Shown: positions 35,153 to 43,931, counted from the stretch's first letter. The stretch: 64,000 nt of DNA from Gemmatimonadota bacterium (GCA_016704465.1 JADJAD010000001.1:496001-560000); one strand, 5' to 3'. Translations and numbers: made by a program. Notes: generated by a model from the letters alone, not told the origin.

Positions 35153-36358
35153 ATGTCCACCGATTTTCTGCTCTGGCAATGGAGCCTGATCACGCAGCTC
35201 GTCTCGGGCGCGATGATCTGTGGTTTTTTCCTCATCTTCGGCCGCGACGTGCGGACGGCCGAGATGCGCGCGTGGACGCTCGCCTGGATCGCGAACTTCG
35301 CCGCCCTGCTCGTCACGTTCGTCGACGTCTACTGGGTAGACGGAACGACCGGGCCAGCGTTCGCGGCAGTTTCTGCGGGCTATGTCGCTGCCAAGGCGCT
35401 CTTCGTCATCGGTATTCTCGAGGGACTGCAGCTGGCGATCGACGTCGACCGCCCGCGTTGGTCGTCCAGAACGCGCGCGATCGTCGTCGCCGTGCTTGCG
35501 CTCGCCAGCGCGATCACGGTCCACAGCTTCACGGCGCTGGGCCTCATTGCACAGGGCCTCGTGGGCGTCGCCTTTTCCGTCGGCGCATGGATCGCCTGGC
35601 GCAGGGTGGGACATCCGGTGCGCTGGCTCTCGATCGGCCTCGCGCTGCGGGCCGCGCTCGGACTCGCCGAAATGTTCGCCTACGTCACCGAGGCGATCCC
35701 CTCCGTTCTCCTGCCGTCCGGGGGGCGCGAACTCCTCGCGAGCTTCCTGGCCGTCTCGTCGTTCTTCGACACAACCACCGAGTGGTTGCTCGCGCTTGGT
35801 TGTGTGCTCGCCGCCACGACGCGGGCGCAGCGCGAACTACGGTACACCAACGACGACCTGCTGCTGGCGCAGGAAGCGCTGCGGGCGATCGTCGACGTCG
35901 ATCCGCTGACCGGGTTGGCGAATCGTCGCGCGCTCCCCGGCCTCCTGCGCACGGTGCAGCCCGATGGCGCGTCACTGGTCTTCATCGACTTGCGCGACTT
36001 CAAGCAGGTCAACGACGCCCGCGGCCACGCGGCGGGCGACGACTTCCTCAAGCGCTTCGCTTCGGCCTTGCAGGAGAGCTTCAGGCCGGGGGACGCGATC
36101 GTGCGCTACGCGGGTGACGAGTTTCTCGTCGTCGCGCAAGGGCTCGAGCGTGCCGCGATGGAAGCACGGATCGTGAAGCTGCGCGCGCGTCTTGCGGATG
36201 GCGCGTCGGGATGGTCGTCGCGCATCACCTTCGACGCCGGCCACAGCGAGTTGGGGGCCGGAGGTCACCCTGATGACGCAGTGCAGGCCGCGGACCGCGC
36301 GATGTATGAGGCGAAGCTGTACGCGCGCGGCGACTGGAGCGACGCGCAATCGCACTAA
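35153..36358 (+). CDS. Membrane diguanylate cyclase (GGDEF domain)
   Basis: A 401-residue protein: an N-terminal membrane region of about six to seven TM helices (residues 10-220), then a GGDEF domain. The active-site loop is AGDEF, with the inhibitory RPGD (RxxD) site five residues before it, so feedback inhibition is likely intact. It also has DPLTGLANRR and the metal-binding FIDLRDFKQVND. The product makes c-di-GMP in response to an unknown membrane signal. Its stop codon overlaps a truncated substrate-binding-protein fragment on the opposite strand, which marks an old rearrangement point. Confidence 0.9.
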   Translation: MSTDFLLWQWSLITQLVSGAMICGFFLIFGRDVRTAEMRAWTLAWIANFAALLVTFVDVYWVDGTTGPAFAAVSAGYVAAKALFVIGILEGLQLAIDVDRPRWSSRTRAIVVAVLALASAITVHSFTALGLIAQGLVGVAFSVGAWIAWRRVGHPVRWLSIGLALRAALGLAEMFAYVTEAIPSVLLPSGGRELLASFLAVSSFFDTTTEWLLALGCVLAATTRAQRELRYTNDDLLLAQEALRAIVDVDPLTGLANRRALPGLLRTVQPDGASLVFIDLRDFKQVNDARGHAAGDDFLKRFASALQESFRPGDAIVRYAGDEFLVVAQGLERAAMEARIVKLRARLADGASGWSSRITFDAGHSELGAGGHPDDAVQAADRAMYEAKLYARGDWSDAQSH

Positions 36359-36513
36359 TCGGCCCGTTCGCGCATCTTCATGGAGAAGGGATTCGTTGAT
36401 GTCCTCGTGAGGAAGCCGAGGATCTGCTGTTGCACCGCGTGTGGTGACGCCGAGGCCAGCGCGAGGGCGAGCCGAGTGACCAGCCGAGTGCGGAGGGGCA
36501 TGTGCCGGCGCAT
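36355..36513 (-). pseudogene. Truncated copy of the sugar-binding protein N-terminus
   Basis: A 52-codon fragment: signal-like RLVTRLALALASASP, then ILGFLTRTSTNPFSMKMRERAD. This matches VIGLITKTSTNPFFVKMREGAE at the same position of the intact gene (33375-34382). It ends at the stop of the neighbouring diguanylate cyclase. It lies divergent from the broken lipocalin-like gene, mirroring the intact pair, so both are remains of a duplicated segment. Confidence 0.82.
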
Positions 36514-36517
36514 GAGG

Positions 36518-37044
36518 ATGAGCGATCTCGAAGGTGACGGCTGGAAGCGGCCTAACGCGTTCGGAGCACAACGCTCCGCGGTGTGCGTGCTCGCCGCCCG
36601 GTGTCTCGCGCTCTCAAGCCGTGCGGAGGCGCAGGGCGCAACGACGGACGTCAGGAACCCGCGCTTCGGGCGCTGGAAGCTCAAGTCCGATGCGCTGCCA
36701 CACGCCAGCAACTGCATGACTACTCGCCCAACGGCGAGCGGGGGATGCGGGTGCAGATCGAGTCCGTCAACGCGAAGGGCCAGACGGCGCACTGGGGCTA
36801 CGTGACCGACTTCGACGGGCGCAACCTGCCGGTGGCGGGGAACGCCGGCCAGGCGCACGCTTCTGTGCGAGTCGTCGACGCGTCCGTGAACGAGATCGTC
36901 AACTCGAAGGACGAGGTCGTGACCACGCGACCGACCAACGTGCTGTCACCGGACCACAACGCGATCACCGTGATCTACCTGCGCGATGACGGCACGGGGA
37001 AGACGACCGGAGTGACGTTCGCGGCGTACGAGCGAATGCGGTAG
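36518..37044 (+). pseudogene. Frameshifted copy of the lipocalin-like gene
   Basis: The first part (to ~36720) reads NPRFGRWKLKSDALPHASN in one frame. The rest, YSPNGERGMRVQIESVNAKG to YERMR, is in another frame. A single missing base at 36720/36721 explains the break. Both parts closely match the intact gene at 34545. The start is unclear; the ATG at 36518 is a guess. This and the neighbouring truncated binding-protein fragment form the decayed copy of the intact divergent pair. Confidence 0.82.
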
Positions 37045-37114
37045 TCAGCGGCCGCGGTGCGGGGTACTCATGCGGTGATGCTGATACGTGTTCCCCGACC
37101 CTGACCCTTTGCGA

Positions 37115-37627
37115 TTACGGGATCGCCACCGTGCGGCCCATCTTCCACTGTGGATCGCTCGGCGCGACGGGCTGCATCGAGCGCAGGTACGTGATGACGT
37201 CCCCTACCGCGTCGGGCGCGAGGGGACCGGTGCGCCCTCCCCACGGCGTCATCATCGTCCCGGCAACGCCGCGTGTGATCATGGTGTCGAGGTGGCGGTC
37301 GGTGGCGAACTCGAGATATTCCCGCGAGAGCAGCACCGGGCCGAGGGCGGCGATGCCGGCGGCCGATGCGACGTGACAGGCCGCGCAGAAGCGCTGCCAG
37401 ATCGCGCCACCGTTGACCGCGCGCGCGTCGGTTGCCGCCGCGGTGCGGCTCGGCGTGCTCTCACCGTGGCCCGGGGCGGGGTCGGCGGCGGGACGTGGGT
37501 CTCGCCAGGCGCTGTAGAGCGCCACGGTGGTCAGCAGGACGAGGATCGACGCTGCCGACTTGAGCACAGGGGACCGTGCGGAGGGGAGTTGGTCGAGGGC
37601 GCGGTCCTCATTCTGTCGGTCGGACAT
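37115..37627 (-). CDS. Membrane-anchored monoheme cytochrome c
   Basis: A 170-residue protein. An N-terminal TM anchor (residues ~24-41) is followed by a periplasmic linker and a cytochrome c domain with CAACH (C81, C84, H85). A distal Met ligand is likely in TMMTPWGG, and a C-terminal helix includes VGDVITYLRSMQP. It probably passes electrons between membrane complexes. It is divergent from the DUF983 gene; no oxidase genes are near. Confidence 0.9.
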   Translation of the reverse strand: MSDRQNEDRALDQLPSARSPVLKSAASILVLLTTVALYSAWRDPRPAADPAPGHGESTPSRTAAATDARAVNGGAIWQRFCAACHVASAAGIAALGPVLLSREYLEFATDRHLDTMITRGVAGTMMTPWGGRTGPLAPDAVGDVITYLRSMQPVAPSDPQWKMGRTVAIP

Positions 37628-37846
37628 GCTGACATGCTGTTCCGCTGGCGGCGGTCGCGAAAGAGGGATCTTGCCGACGTTGCCCGGGCCACCGACGATT
37701 TCGCCCGTCGTCTGAGTGTCGTCCGCGGTCCTGGCGGGTTGGTCCGGGCAGCCGGCGGCAGCGGCGCTTAGCTTTCGAGTTGCCCAGCGCCCGACGCATA
37801 CCCTGCGCCGCCGATCGGCTCACTCCTTCTCGCAGGTCCCGGCTCC

Positions 37847-38326
37847 ATGAACTCGCTCGCGTCGTCACCACGCGCCAAACCTTCTGGCTCCTCCTCCGCC
37901 CCGGAGCCGGACCGCACGCTCACCAACGCGCTGCGCCTGCTGTGGCGCGCGGTGCGCCTGCGGTGCCCCAACTGCGGCAAGTCCCGGGTCGCCAAGTCGT
38001 GGGGGACGGTGCACACACGCTGCGCCACCTGCCACTTTCGCTTCGAGCGGTCCAGCGACAGCTATTTCACGGGAGCGATGTTCTTCAACCTGATCATCGC
38101 CGAGTTCCTGTTCGCCGTCATCATGGGGACCACGCTCGTGCTGTCGTGGCCCGACGTGAACTGGGATGCGCTGACGTACGGCGCTGCCCTCGGGATGCTG
38201 GTCACGCCCATCGCGCTGTACCCCGTGTCGAAGGTCGTCTACCTGAGCATCGACGTGTTCATGCGTCCGGTGCGACCCGAGGAGTGCGACCCCAGCAACA
38301 CGAACTGGACGTGGCTGGGGGTCTAG
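37847..38326 (+). CDS. DUF983 small membrane protein
   Basis: A 159-residue protein. An N-terminal cytosolic Zn-ribbon-like part contains CPNCG and CATCH, followed by two TM helices (around residues 83-105 and 110-130). This is the DUF983 pattern; members are often near cytochrome oxidase genes, and a cytochrome c is the divergent neighbour. The function is unknown. The start at 37847 has no obvious ribosome site. Confidence 0.85.
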   Translation: MNSLASSPRAKPSGSSSAPEPDRTLTNALRLLWRAVRLRCPNCGKSRVAKSWGTVHTRCATCHFRFERSSDSYFTGAMFFNLIIAEFLFAVIMGTTLVLSWPDVNWDALTYGAALGMLVTPIALYPVSKVVYLSIDVFMRPVRPEECDPSNTNWTWLGV

Positions 38327-38330
38327 CGGC

Positions 38331-38350
38331 CAGCGTCAGGCAGCGTCAGG
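38331..38350. repeat. Two 10-bp tandem repeats overlapping a stop codon
   Basis: CAGCGTCAGG occurs twice in tandem, followed by the partial copy CAGCGTG. The stop of the DUF3224 gene (38336-38338) lies inside the first copy. The copy length is not a multiple of three, so a change in copy number would alter the reading frame at the 3' end. Confidence 0.75.
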
Positions 38351-38737
38351 CAGCGTGTAGTCGAAGCCGTACGCGTGCTTCCCGTCGCTGACGTCGATCG
38401 ACATGCTCCCGACGATGCCGGCCAACCCGCCGGTCCCGGAGTCGGGGACGACGTCGAGCGCGAGGGAGCTGGTGCCACGCGCCATCGTCCCGCTGTGCTG
38501 CAGGACGAAGCTCCCCTCGCGCCCCGCCAGCGTCCCGGTGACCCGCTCGATGGCGACGTAGCCGGCCGATCCCTTCACCGCCGACATCGCGGTGAGCATC
38601 TGCCCCTTGCTGGCCGCGACCAGGTCGCCGCTGAACGTCTTGTCGATGGTCAAGCGCCCTAACGACTGGCCGTCAGCGTAGTCGTCGGCGGGCTGCGGCG
38701 TGATGGTGACCTCGAACGATCCGGTGGCGTGAGTCAT
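38336..38737 (-). CDS. DUF3224 family protein
   Basis: A 133-residue cytosolic protein of the DUF3224 type. ATGSFEVTITPQPADDYADGQSLGRLTIDKTFSGDL starts it, and AYGFDYTLPDAA ends it, matching the family's beta-barrel-like fold. It starts at 38737 and overlaps the dipeptidase stop (ATGA), so the two are co-translated. Function unknown. Confidence 0.85.
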   Translation of the reverse strand: MTHATGSFEVTITPQPADDYADGQSLGRLTIDKTFSGDLVAASKGQMLTAMSAVKGSAGYVAIERVTGTLAGREGSFVLQHSGTMARGTSSLALDVVPDSGTGGLAGIVGSMSIDVSDGKHAYGFDYTLPDAA

Positions 38738-39942
38738 GCGTTCCACAGTGCACGGAAGACCCGCATCGCGTTGCCTCCCAGGATGAGCGAAATGTGCGCG
38801 TCGCTGTAGCCGCGACGGATGAGCCCTTCGGTGAGGTCGAACGTGCGCCTGGGGTGATCGAGACCGGCGATCGTCAGCAGCAGCTCTCCCTTGGCATCGG
38901 TGTGCAGGCGATACCGCTCGAAGTTCGGCGTCGCCGGGTTGCCCGCGCCGGGACCGTTGACCGGGTTCGGGTTCCCCACCACGTCCATGTCGCTTCCCAC
39001 CGCCAGCGCCTCGATACCCACGAGCTTCCGCACATGATCGAAGTGGTCGAGCGCGTGCTCGAGGGTCACCGGCTCGGACGCGTGGACCATCATGCGCAGG
39101 AACGGAATCCCCATCACCCCGCCGGTGCGCGCCATTTTGGTGATCATCTCGTCGGTCTTGCAGCGCAGGTGACCGGGGAGCAGTGCCCGACAACTGGCAT
39201 GCGAGAAGACAACCGGGCGCGTGGCCACGTCCAGCGCATCCAGCGTGGTGCGATCGGCGCAATGCGACACGTCGACCGCCATGCCCACCTGCTCCATGCG
39301 CTTCACGATCGCGCGCCCGAAGACGGTCAGCCCACCGTCGTTCTCCTCCAGGAAGCCGCTGCCGATGCGGTTCTGGTAGTTGTAGGTGAGCTGCGACAGG
39401 CGCTGCCCCAGCGCGAAGAAGGTGTCCACATCATCCGGCGAGCGGAAATGATCGGAGTTCTGGAAGGTGATCATGATGCCGACCTTCCCCGACTTCTTCA
39501 CCGCCGCAAAGTCGGTGGCGTCGTCGATGCGCATGAACCAGTCGGGATACTCGGCGACGAAGCCGTTCCAGTTGGCGAAGAACCGGATGCCGCCGTCGTA
39601 ATCACCCGGGCTGTGCCCGAGCGCGATCACCGAATAGCCCGAGGTGCGATAGGTCTCGTAGTCGGCGGCGGTCATGCTGCGCGCCTTGCTGAGCCACAGC
39701 TGGCTCCTGGGCGGCTTCTCGGCGAAGTCGGCGAAGCGGCACTGGTTCAGCAGGTCGATGACGACCGATTCCTGCACCAGGCGAATGGCCCGCGCCGAGT
39801 ATTGTTGCGGGGAGTCGGCGAAGAGCGGGTAGCGCCCTCGCACGATGGCGGGCGCGGCCAGCGCGGTGGCCGCGAAGCGCTGGAGCGCGGCGCGGCGGGT
39901 GAGGGACGCGGTGGGGTCCTCGTCGCTCTTCGGTCGGGACAT
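38734..39942 (-). CDS. M19 dipeptidase-like exported protein
   Basis: A 402-residue protein of the membrane-dipeptidase (renal dipeptidase) family. A twin-arginine-type signal (TRRAALQRFAATALAAPAIV) exports it. DVSHCADRT, FSHASCRAL and GSDMD match the second metal site and catalytic Asp. At the first site the usual DGHND (His-x-Asp) is DLLNQ, and the bridging Glu is probably Gln. The dinuclear zinc centre thus looks incomplete, and the activity may be altered or lost. It is co-transcribed with DUF3224. Confidence 0.85.
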   Translation of the reverse strand: MSRPKSDEDPTASLTRRAALQRFAATALAAPAIVRGRYPLFADSPQQYSARAIRLVQESVVIDLLNQCRFADFAEKPPRSQLWLSKARSMTAADYETYRTSGYSVIALGHSPGDYDGGIRFFANWNGFVAEYPDWFMRIDDATDFAAVKKSGKVGIMITFQNSDHFRSPDDVDTFFALGQRLSQLTYNYQNRIGSGFLEENDGGLTVFGRAIVKRMEQVGMAVDVSHCADRTTLDALDVATRPVVFSHASCRALLPGHLRCKTDEMITKMARTGGVMGIPFLRMMVHASEPVTLEHALDHFDHVRKLVGIEALAVGSDMDVVGNPNPVNGPGAGNPATPNFERYRLHTDAKGELLLTIAGLDHPRRTFDLTEGLIRRGYSDAHISLILGGNAMRVFRALWNA

Positions 39943-40005
39943 CGGCAACGGGTTCGGGGAGCGGCCAAGATGTCGCCGCTCGCACGAACCTTCAATCCGT
40001 CGCGG

Positions 40006-40413
40006 TCACCGCTTGTTGACCGTCGTGACCTGGATCGACCCGGCTTCGTGCCCAGGACCGAGCATCTGCACGGCCCGGTTCTGGTCGAGGTACTTCATCG
40101 AAACGACCTTGTCGAGCGCGACGGTGCGTAGCGACTCGAGGTTTGGCTGGCGGACGTCATCGATGTAGATGATCGCCTCGTTCGACTTCGCGTTGCCGTC
40201 GCCCATCATCCCCGCAGCGGAGTTGCGTCCGAGGGGGGGACGCAGCCAGTTGGGGCGCAAGCGCTGGATCGCGTCCTGGGCGGTCAGCATGCCCGAGGCA
40301 CCTTCGTCGATGTCGGCGCGGGTGATGAGGGAGCGGTCGCCGCGCTTCTGGGCGAGGGCGCTCCCGCTGACGACCAGCAGGAGGAGCAGGGTTCGGGCGA
40401 GCAGGCGACGCAC
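40006..40413 (-). CDS. Exported TonB-plug-like protein
   Basis: A 135-residue protein starting at GTG. A signal peptide (TLLLLLVVSGSALA) is followed by a single domain: LTAQDAIQRLRPNWL, IIYIDDVRQPNLESLRTVALDKVVSMKYL and GPGHEAGSIQVTT. This is the pattern of the plug domain of TonB-dependent receptors, but no barrel follows. It may be a stand-alone plug-fold periplasmic protein. Divergent from the cyclase gene. Confidence 0.6.
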   Translation of the reverse strand: MRRLLARTLLLLLVVSGSALAQKRGDRSLITRADIDEGASGMLTAQDAIQRLRPNWLRPPLGRNSAAGMMGDGNAKSNEAIIYIDDVRQPNLESLRTVALDKVVSMKYLDQNRAVQMLGPGHEAGSIQVTTVNKR

Positions 40414-40608
40414 GGGAGCCTCGCGAGGTGATTGGGGGGATGGAAATCATCCGGTCTTCCCTGCGCCGCGTCAAGCAGGCACTGGCGCTGGGCGCGCGGC
40501 AATGTGCAACGTGCGAGGTGCGCCGCCCGGCTGGTGCGCGCCGTTCCGAACCCGTGCGGGCACAACCGATGGCCCGCCACTCGACGTATCCCGCCACCGT
40601 GGAGCGCG

Positions 40609-41478
40609 ATGATGCACACCGACCGTCCGACCCGACCGCGTATCGGACACCGCGCTGCGAACCAGGTACGCCGCCTGCCGCATGTGACCGTCGCCATCCT
40701 GCTGGCGCTCTGCCCGCTGGCCGGCGTTGTGGGGACCGCGGGGGCACAGGGCATCGACCTCTCGCGACAGCGCCTGGTGGACCTGACGCATGCCTTCAAT
40801 GCGAAGACGCTGTACTGGCCGACCGCCACGTCGGGCTTTCAGTTGCAGCAGCTGGCGTACGGCAAGACGCCGGGGGGCTACTTCTACTCGTCCTATGCCT
40901 ACGCCGCCCCCGAGCACGGCGGCACCCACCTCGACGCACCGATCCACTTCCACGACGGGGGGCTCGCGGTGGACCGGCTCGCCCTCGACCAGCTGATCGG
41001 CCCGGCGGTCGTGATCGACGTGCGCGCGCAGGCGGCCAGGGACCGCGACTACCGCCTGACGCGCGCCGACGTGCTGGCGTGGGAAAAGGCCAACGGCGCA
41101 GTGCCGCGCGGCGCCTTCGTCATGCTGCGTACCGGTTGGGGGCAGCGCTGGCCGGACGCGCTGTCGTACTTCGGCGACAACACGCCCGGCGACGCCTCGA
41201 AGCTGCACTTCCCGAGCTACGGCGTCGACGCCGCGCGTTACCTCGTGCAGGAGCGCAGGGTGGCGGCGTTAGGCGCGGACGTGGCGTCCATCGACCATGG
41301 GGCCAGCACCGACTTCATCGTCCACCAGGTCGCGGCGGGGGCGGGGGTCATCGGGCTGGAGAACGTGGCGCGCCTCGAGGTGCTCCCTGCCAAGGGGGCG
41401 ACGGTCATTGCCCTGCCCATGAAGATCGAGGGGGGATCGGGGGGGCCGGTGCGGATCGTGGCGCTGGTGCCGCGCTGA
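40609..41478 (+). CDS. Exported cyclase-family (kynurenine-formamidase-like) hydrolase
   Basis: A 289-residue protein. A basic N-terminus and a signal segment (VTVAILLALCPLAGVVGTAGAQG) are followed by VDLTHAFNAKTLYWP and the metal-binding HGGTHLDAPIHF motif (His, His, Asp). The catalytic Glu and the VALVPR end match the family. It binds zinc or manganese. Members hydrolyse formylkynurenine or cyclic compounds; export points to a different, outer substrate. GGAG lies five bases before the ATG. Confidence 0.88.
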   Translation: MMHTDRPTRPRIGHRAANQVRRLPHVTVAILLALCPLAGVVGTAGAQGIDLSRQRLVDLTHAFNAKTLYWPTATSGFQLQQLAYGKTPGGYFYSSYAYAAPEHGGTHLDAPIHFHDGGLAVDRLALDQLIGPAVVIDVRAQAARDRDYRLTRADVLAWEKANGAVPRGAFVMLRTGWGQRWPDALSYFGDNTPGDASKLHFPSYGVDAARYLVQERRVAALGADVASIDHGASTDFIVHQVAAGAGVIGLENVARLEVLPAKGATVIALPMKIEGGSGGPVRIVALVPR

Positions 41479-41505
41479 GGCTGCGCTGAGGCTGCAGTGA
41501 GGCTG
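41473..41505. repeat. Three 11-bp tandem repeats overlapping a stop codon
   Basis: CGCTGAGGCTG twice and CAGTGAGGCTG once, in tandem. Each has a TGA; 11 is not a multiple of three, so stops occur in all three frames. The first copy holds the stop of the cyclase gene (41476-41478). Confidence 0.85.
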
Positions 41506-41550
41506 CTCTTGGCAGGGAGGCGTGCGTGCGCACCCCTCCCGCCCGCTCGC

Positions 41551-42510
41551 CTACCGTGCGTGCGCCTTGAAGAACGCCCAGATCACCGCCGTGGCATCCA
41601 TCGAGGTGCTCGGCTTGTCGCCCAGACGACTCCCGCTGGTGCCGCCTGGCCAGGCGTGTCCGTTGTCCTCGACCTGGTACAGTTCGACCGCCCGCCCCGA
41701 CGGACAGTCCCATCGCCAGTACATCAGGGTGCCACGCTGGTCGCGACGCGGCTCCGCGGCGCAGCCTCCCGCGCGGGCCCAGAACGTGCCCTGCGCCACG
41801 TTAGGCATCGTCGGCGTCCCGTCCCACTCGCCCTTGAATCGTCCCCCCGGGGGACCGCCCGCCGCTGGCACGGACGCGTCGAGCAGGCCATTGATCATCA
41901 GGGCCGACACCGGTTGCGGTGGTAGCGCTTCATCCCCGAAGACCGCCCCCACGACTGGAGCAATTGCGGCAATCCGATGCGACAGCTCGCGCCCCAGCCG
42001 GTGGCTCATCATGGCGCCATTCGACATCCCGGTGGCGTAGACGCGGGCGGGGTCCACGCGATAGCGCACGGCCAGCGTGTCGAGCAACGCACTGATGAAG
42101 CCGACATCGTCGATGCGGCGCTCCATCGCGTAACCGCAGCAGTGGCCGGCGTTCCACGTGAGCGTGGGGATCCGGGCCCGGGCGCTCGTCCCCTCGGGGT
42201 ATACGACGATCACCTGCTCCCGCTGCACGAGGCGCGTGAAGCCCGTCATCCGTTCCGCGTTGGCCGCATCGCCCCCACCACCATGCAGGACGAACACGAC
42301 GGGAAGCGGTTGGCCGGAGCGGTCGGCGCCTCGCGGCGCGCGCACCACGTAGCGGCGCGTCACCCCCTGGTACACGAATGACTGGGCCGCGTCAGGCGGT
42401 CCACGCCGGCGCCCCTGGGCGGCGATGGCATGGCCGGCAGCGTCGAGGAAGGAAGCGATCGCGACGATCGCGAGGACGAGGGCTGGTCGACGCAGGTTGC
42501 AAGTCATCAT
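41551..42510 (-). CDS. Polyhydroxybutyrate depolymerase / LpqC-like esterase, exported
   Basis: A 319-residue alpha/beta hydrolase. A signal peptide is followed by VVFVLHGGGGDA (oxyanion region), VVYPEGT, a CCGYAM disulfide segment, and the nucleophile motif ATGMSNGAMM with Ser163. GHAWPGG carries the catalytic His. This is the PHB depolymerase/feruloyl-esterase-like branch. It overlaps the stop of the PLP-decarboxylase gene (ATGA). The natural substrate is uncertain: short PHB or aryl esters. Confidence 0.85.
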   Translation of the reverse strand: MMTCNLRRPALVLAIVAIASFLDAAGHAIAAQGRRRGPPDAAQSFVYQGVTRRYVVRAPRGADRSGQPLPVVFVLHGGGGDAANAERMTGFTRLVQREQVIVVYPEGTSARARIPTLTWNAGHCCGYAMERRIDDVGFISALLDTLAVRYRVDPARVYATGMSNGAMMSHRLGRELSHRIAAIAPVVGAVFGDEALPPQPVSALMINGLLDASVPAAGGPPGGRFKGEWDGTPTMPNVAQGTFWARAGGCAAEPRRDQRGTLMYWRWDCPSGRAVELYQVEDNGHAWPGGTSGSRLGDKPSTSMDATAVIWAFFKAHAR

Positions 42511-43931
42511 GCGTGTGAGACGCCGCGCACGCCTGCTTGTGAAGAACCCGCTGCCGTGCTCGTGTTGGCGCGGGCCACGCGCACGATGGCCGTTAGGCTG
42601 CGTTCAACATCCTGATCGGTGGTCGCCCACGACGACACGCTGACCCGCATGGCCGTGTGCCCCTGCCACTGCGTCACACCACACCAGCACGTGCCCTCGG
42701 CCTGCACGGCGTCGATCACCCGTTTAGTGGTCTCGGCATCGCCGAACGACACCAGCACCTGGTTGAGCACCACGTCGTTCAGCACCTCGAGGCCGGCCGC
42801 CCGAAAGCCCTCAGCGAAGCGCGAGGCATGCCGGCACGAGCGGGCGATGAGGGCGGCGACCCCTTCCCTCCCGAGCTGGCGCAGGGCGGCCCATACCTCG
42901 ACCCCGCGCCCCCGGCGCGACAGTTCGGGAGTGAAGTCCGACGGGTTGCGGAACGGGGTCGCGGTCGGGAGATACGCCGCGGTGATGGCCATGGCGGCCT
43001 GCAGCGCATCGGGATCGCGCACGAAGGCCACCCCGCTGTCGTAGGGAACGTTGAGCCACTTGTGCGCATCGGTTGCCCACGAGTCGGCGAGCGAAATCCC
43101 CGCCGCCAGGTGGGCGTGCGCCGGTGACGCGGCCGCCCAGAGGCCGAAGGCACCGTCCACATGAAGCCACGCGCCAGCCGCGCGCGTGGCCGCGGCGAGC
43201 TCCGTCGCCGGGTCGAAGCCGCCGGTGTTCACGTTGCCGGCCTGCATGCACACGATCGTTGGTCCATCCAGCGGCGGGAGGCGGTCGGCCCGCATGCACC
43301 CGGCCGCATCGACCGGAACCGTGACGACGCGGGTGCGCCCCAGGCCGAGCAGGCCGAGCGACTTGGTGAGCGACGGATGGACTTCGTCGCCGACCACTAC
43401 CGTAATTGGCGGGGCGCCGAACAGCCCATCGGCCTCGACGTTCCACCCCACCCTGTCCAGCACGGCGTGACGGGCGGCCGCGAGGGCCGTGAAGTTGGCG
43501 ACCGTCGCCCCGGTCACGAAGGCGCCGCCGCACTGCGCCGGAAGTCTGAGCAGCTCCACAAGCCATCGCAGCGCGACCTGCTCCAGGTGCGCCACTCCCG
43601 GTGTGACGCGATAGAGGCACGCGTTCTGGTCCCACGCCGTCGACAGCCAGCTGGCGGCCACCGTGACCGGGAGCGCCCCGCCGATCACGAAGCCGAAGAA
43701 GCGCGATCCCGCCATGGCCATGGTCGCGGGCGAACCGACGTCGTCGAGCAGGGCGAGGACCTCGGCGGGATCGCTCGGCGTGTCGGGGAGCGGGGTGTCG
43801 AGGCGCGCGAGCTGTGCGAGCGCGGCCGGCGCGGGAGCGACTGCACGGTCCTCGAGCCCCTCGAGATAGCGCGTGGCGCGCTCGGCGCCATCGGCGAGCA
43901 GGGGACGAACGACCTCGTGGTGGCTGCGCAT
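42507..43931 (-). CDS. PLP-dependent amino-acid decarboxylase (aspartate/tyrosine decarboxylase group)
   Basis: A 474-residue type I-fold PLP enzyme. It has FVTGATVANFTALAAARH (phosphate-binding), the cofactor-binding HVDGAFG stretch and the Schiff-base lysine K291 in TDAHKWLNVPYDSG. These match the group II decarboxylase family (DOPA, tyrosine, glutamate, or aspartate decarboxylases). The start at 43931 gives a standard family N-terminus. It is co-transcribed with the downstream PHB-depolymerase-like gene. The substrate amino acid is not clear. Confidence 0.88.
   Translation of the reverse strand: MRSHHEVVRPLLADGAERATRYLEGLEDRAVAPAPAALAQLARLDTPLPDTPSDPAEVLALLDDVGSPATMAMAGSRFFGFVIGGALPVTVAASWLSTAWDQNACLYRVTPGVAHLEQVALRWLVELLRLPAQCGGAFVTGATVANFTALAAARHAVLDRVGWNVEADGLFGAPPITVVVGDEVHPSLTKSLGLLGLGRTRVVTVPVDAAGCMRADRLPPLDGPTIVCMQAGNVNTGGFDPATELAAATRAAGAWLHVDGAFGLWAAASPAHAHLAAGISLADSWATDAHKWLNVPYDSGVAFVRDPDALQAAMAITAAYLPTATPFRNPSDFTPELSRRGRGVEVWAALRQLGREGVAALIARSCRHASRFAEGFRAAGLEVLNDVVLNQVLVSFGDAETTKRVIDAVQAEGTCWCGVTQWQGHTAMRVSVSSWATTDQDVERSLTAIVRVARANTSTAAGSSQAGVRGVSHA

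Noticed and set aside
36106..36126. Treating the AGDEF motif as a degenerate, inactive GGDEF
   Set aside because: The first Gly varies among active cyclases, and the RxxD inhibitory site and metal-binding Asp are intact.
40428..41489. An overlapping plus-strand frame in the cyclase gene
   Set aside because: It lacks the HGGTHLDAP motif, which lies in the other frame together with the signal peptide.
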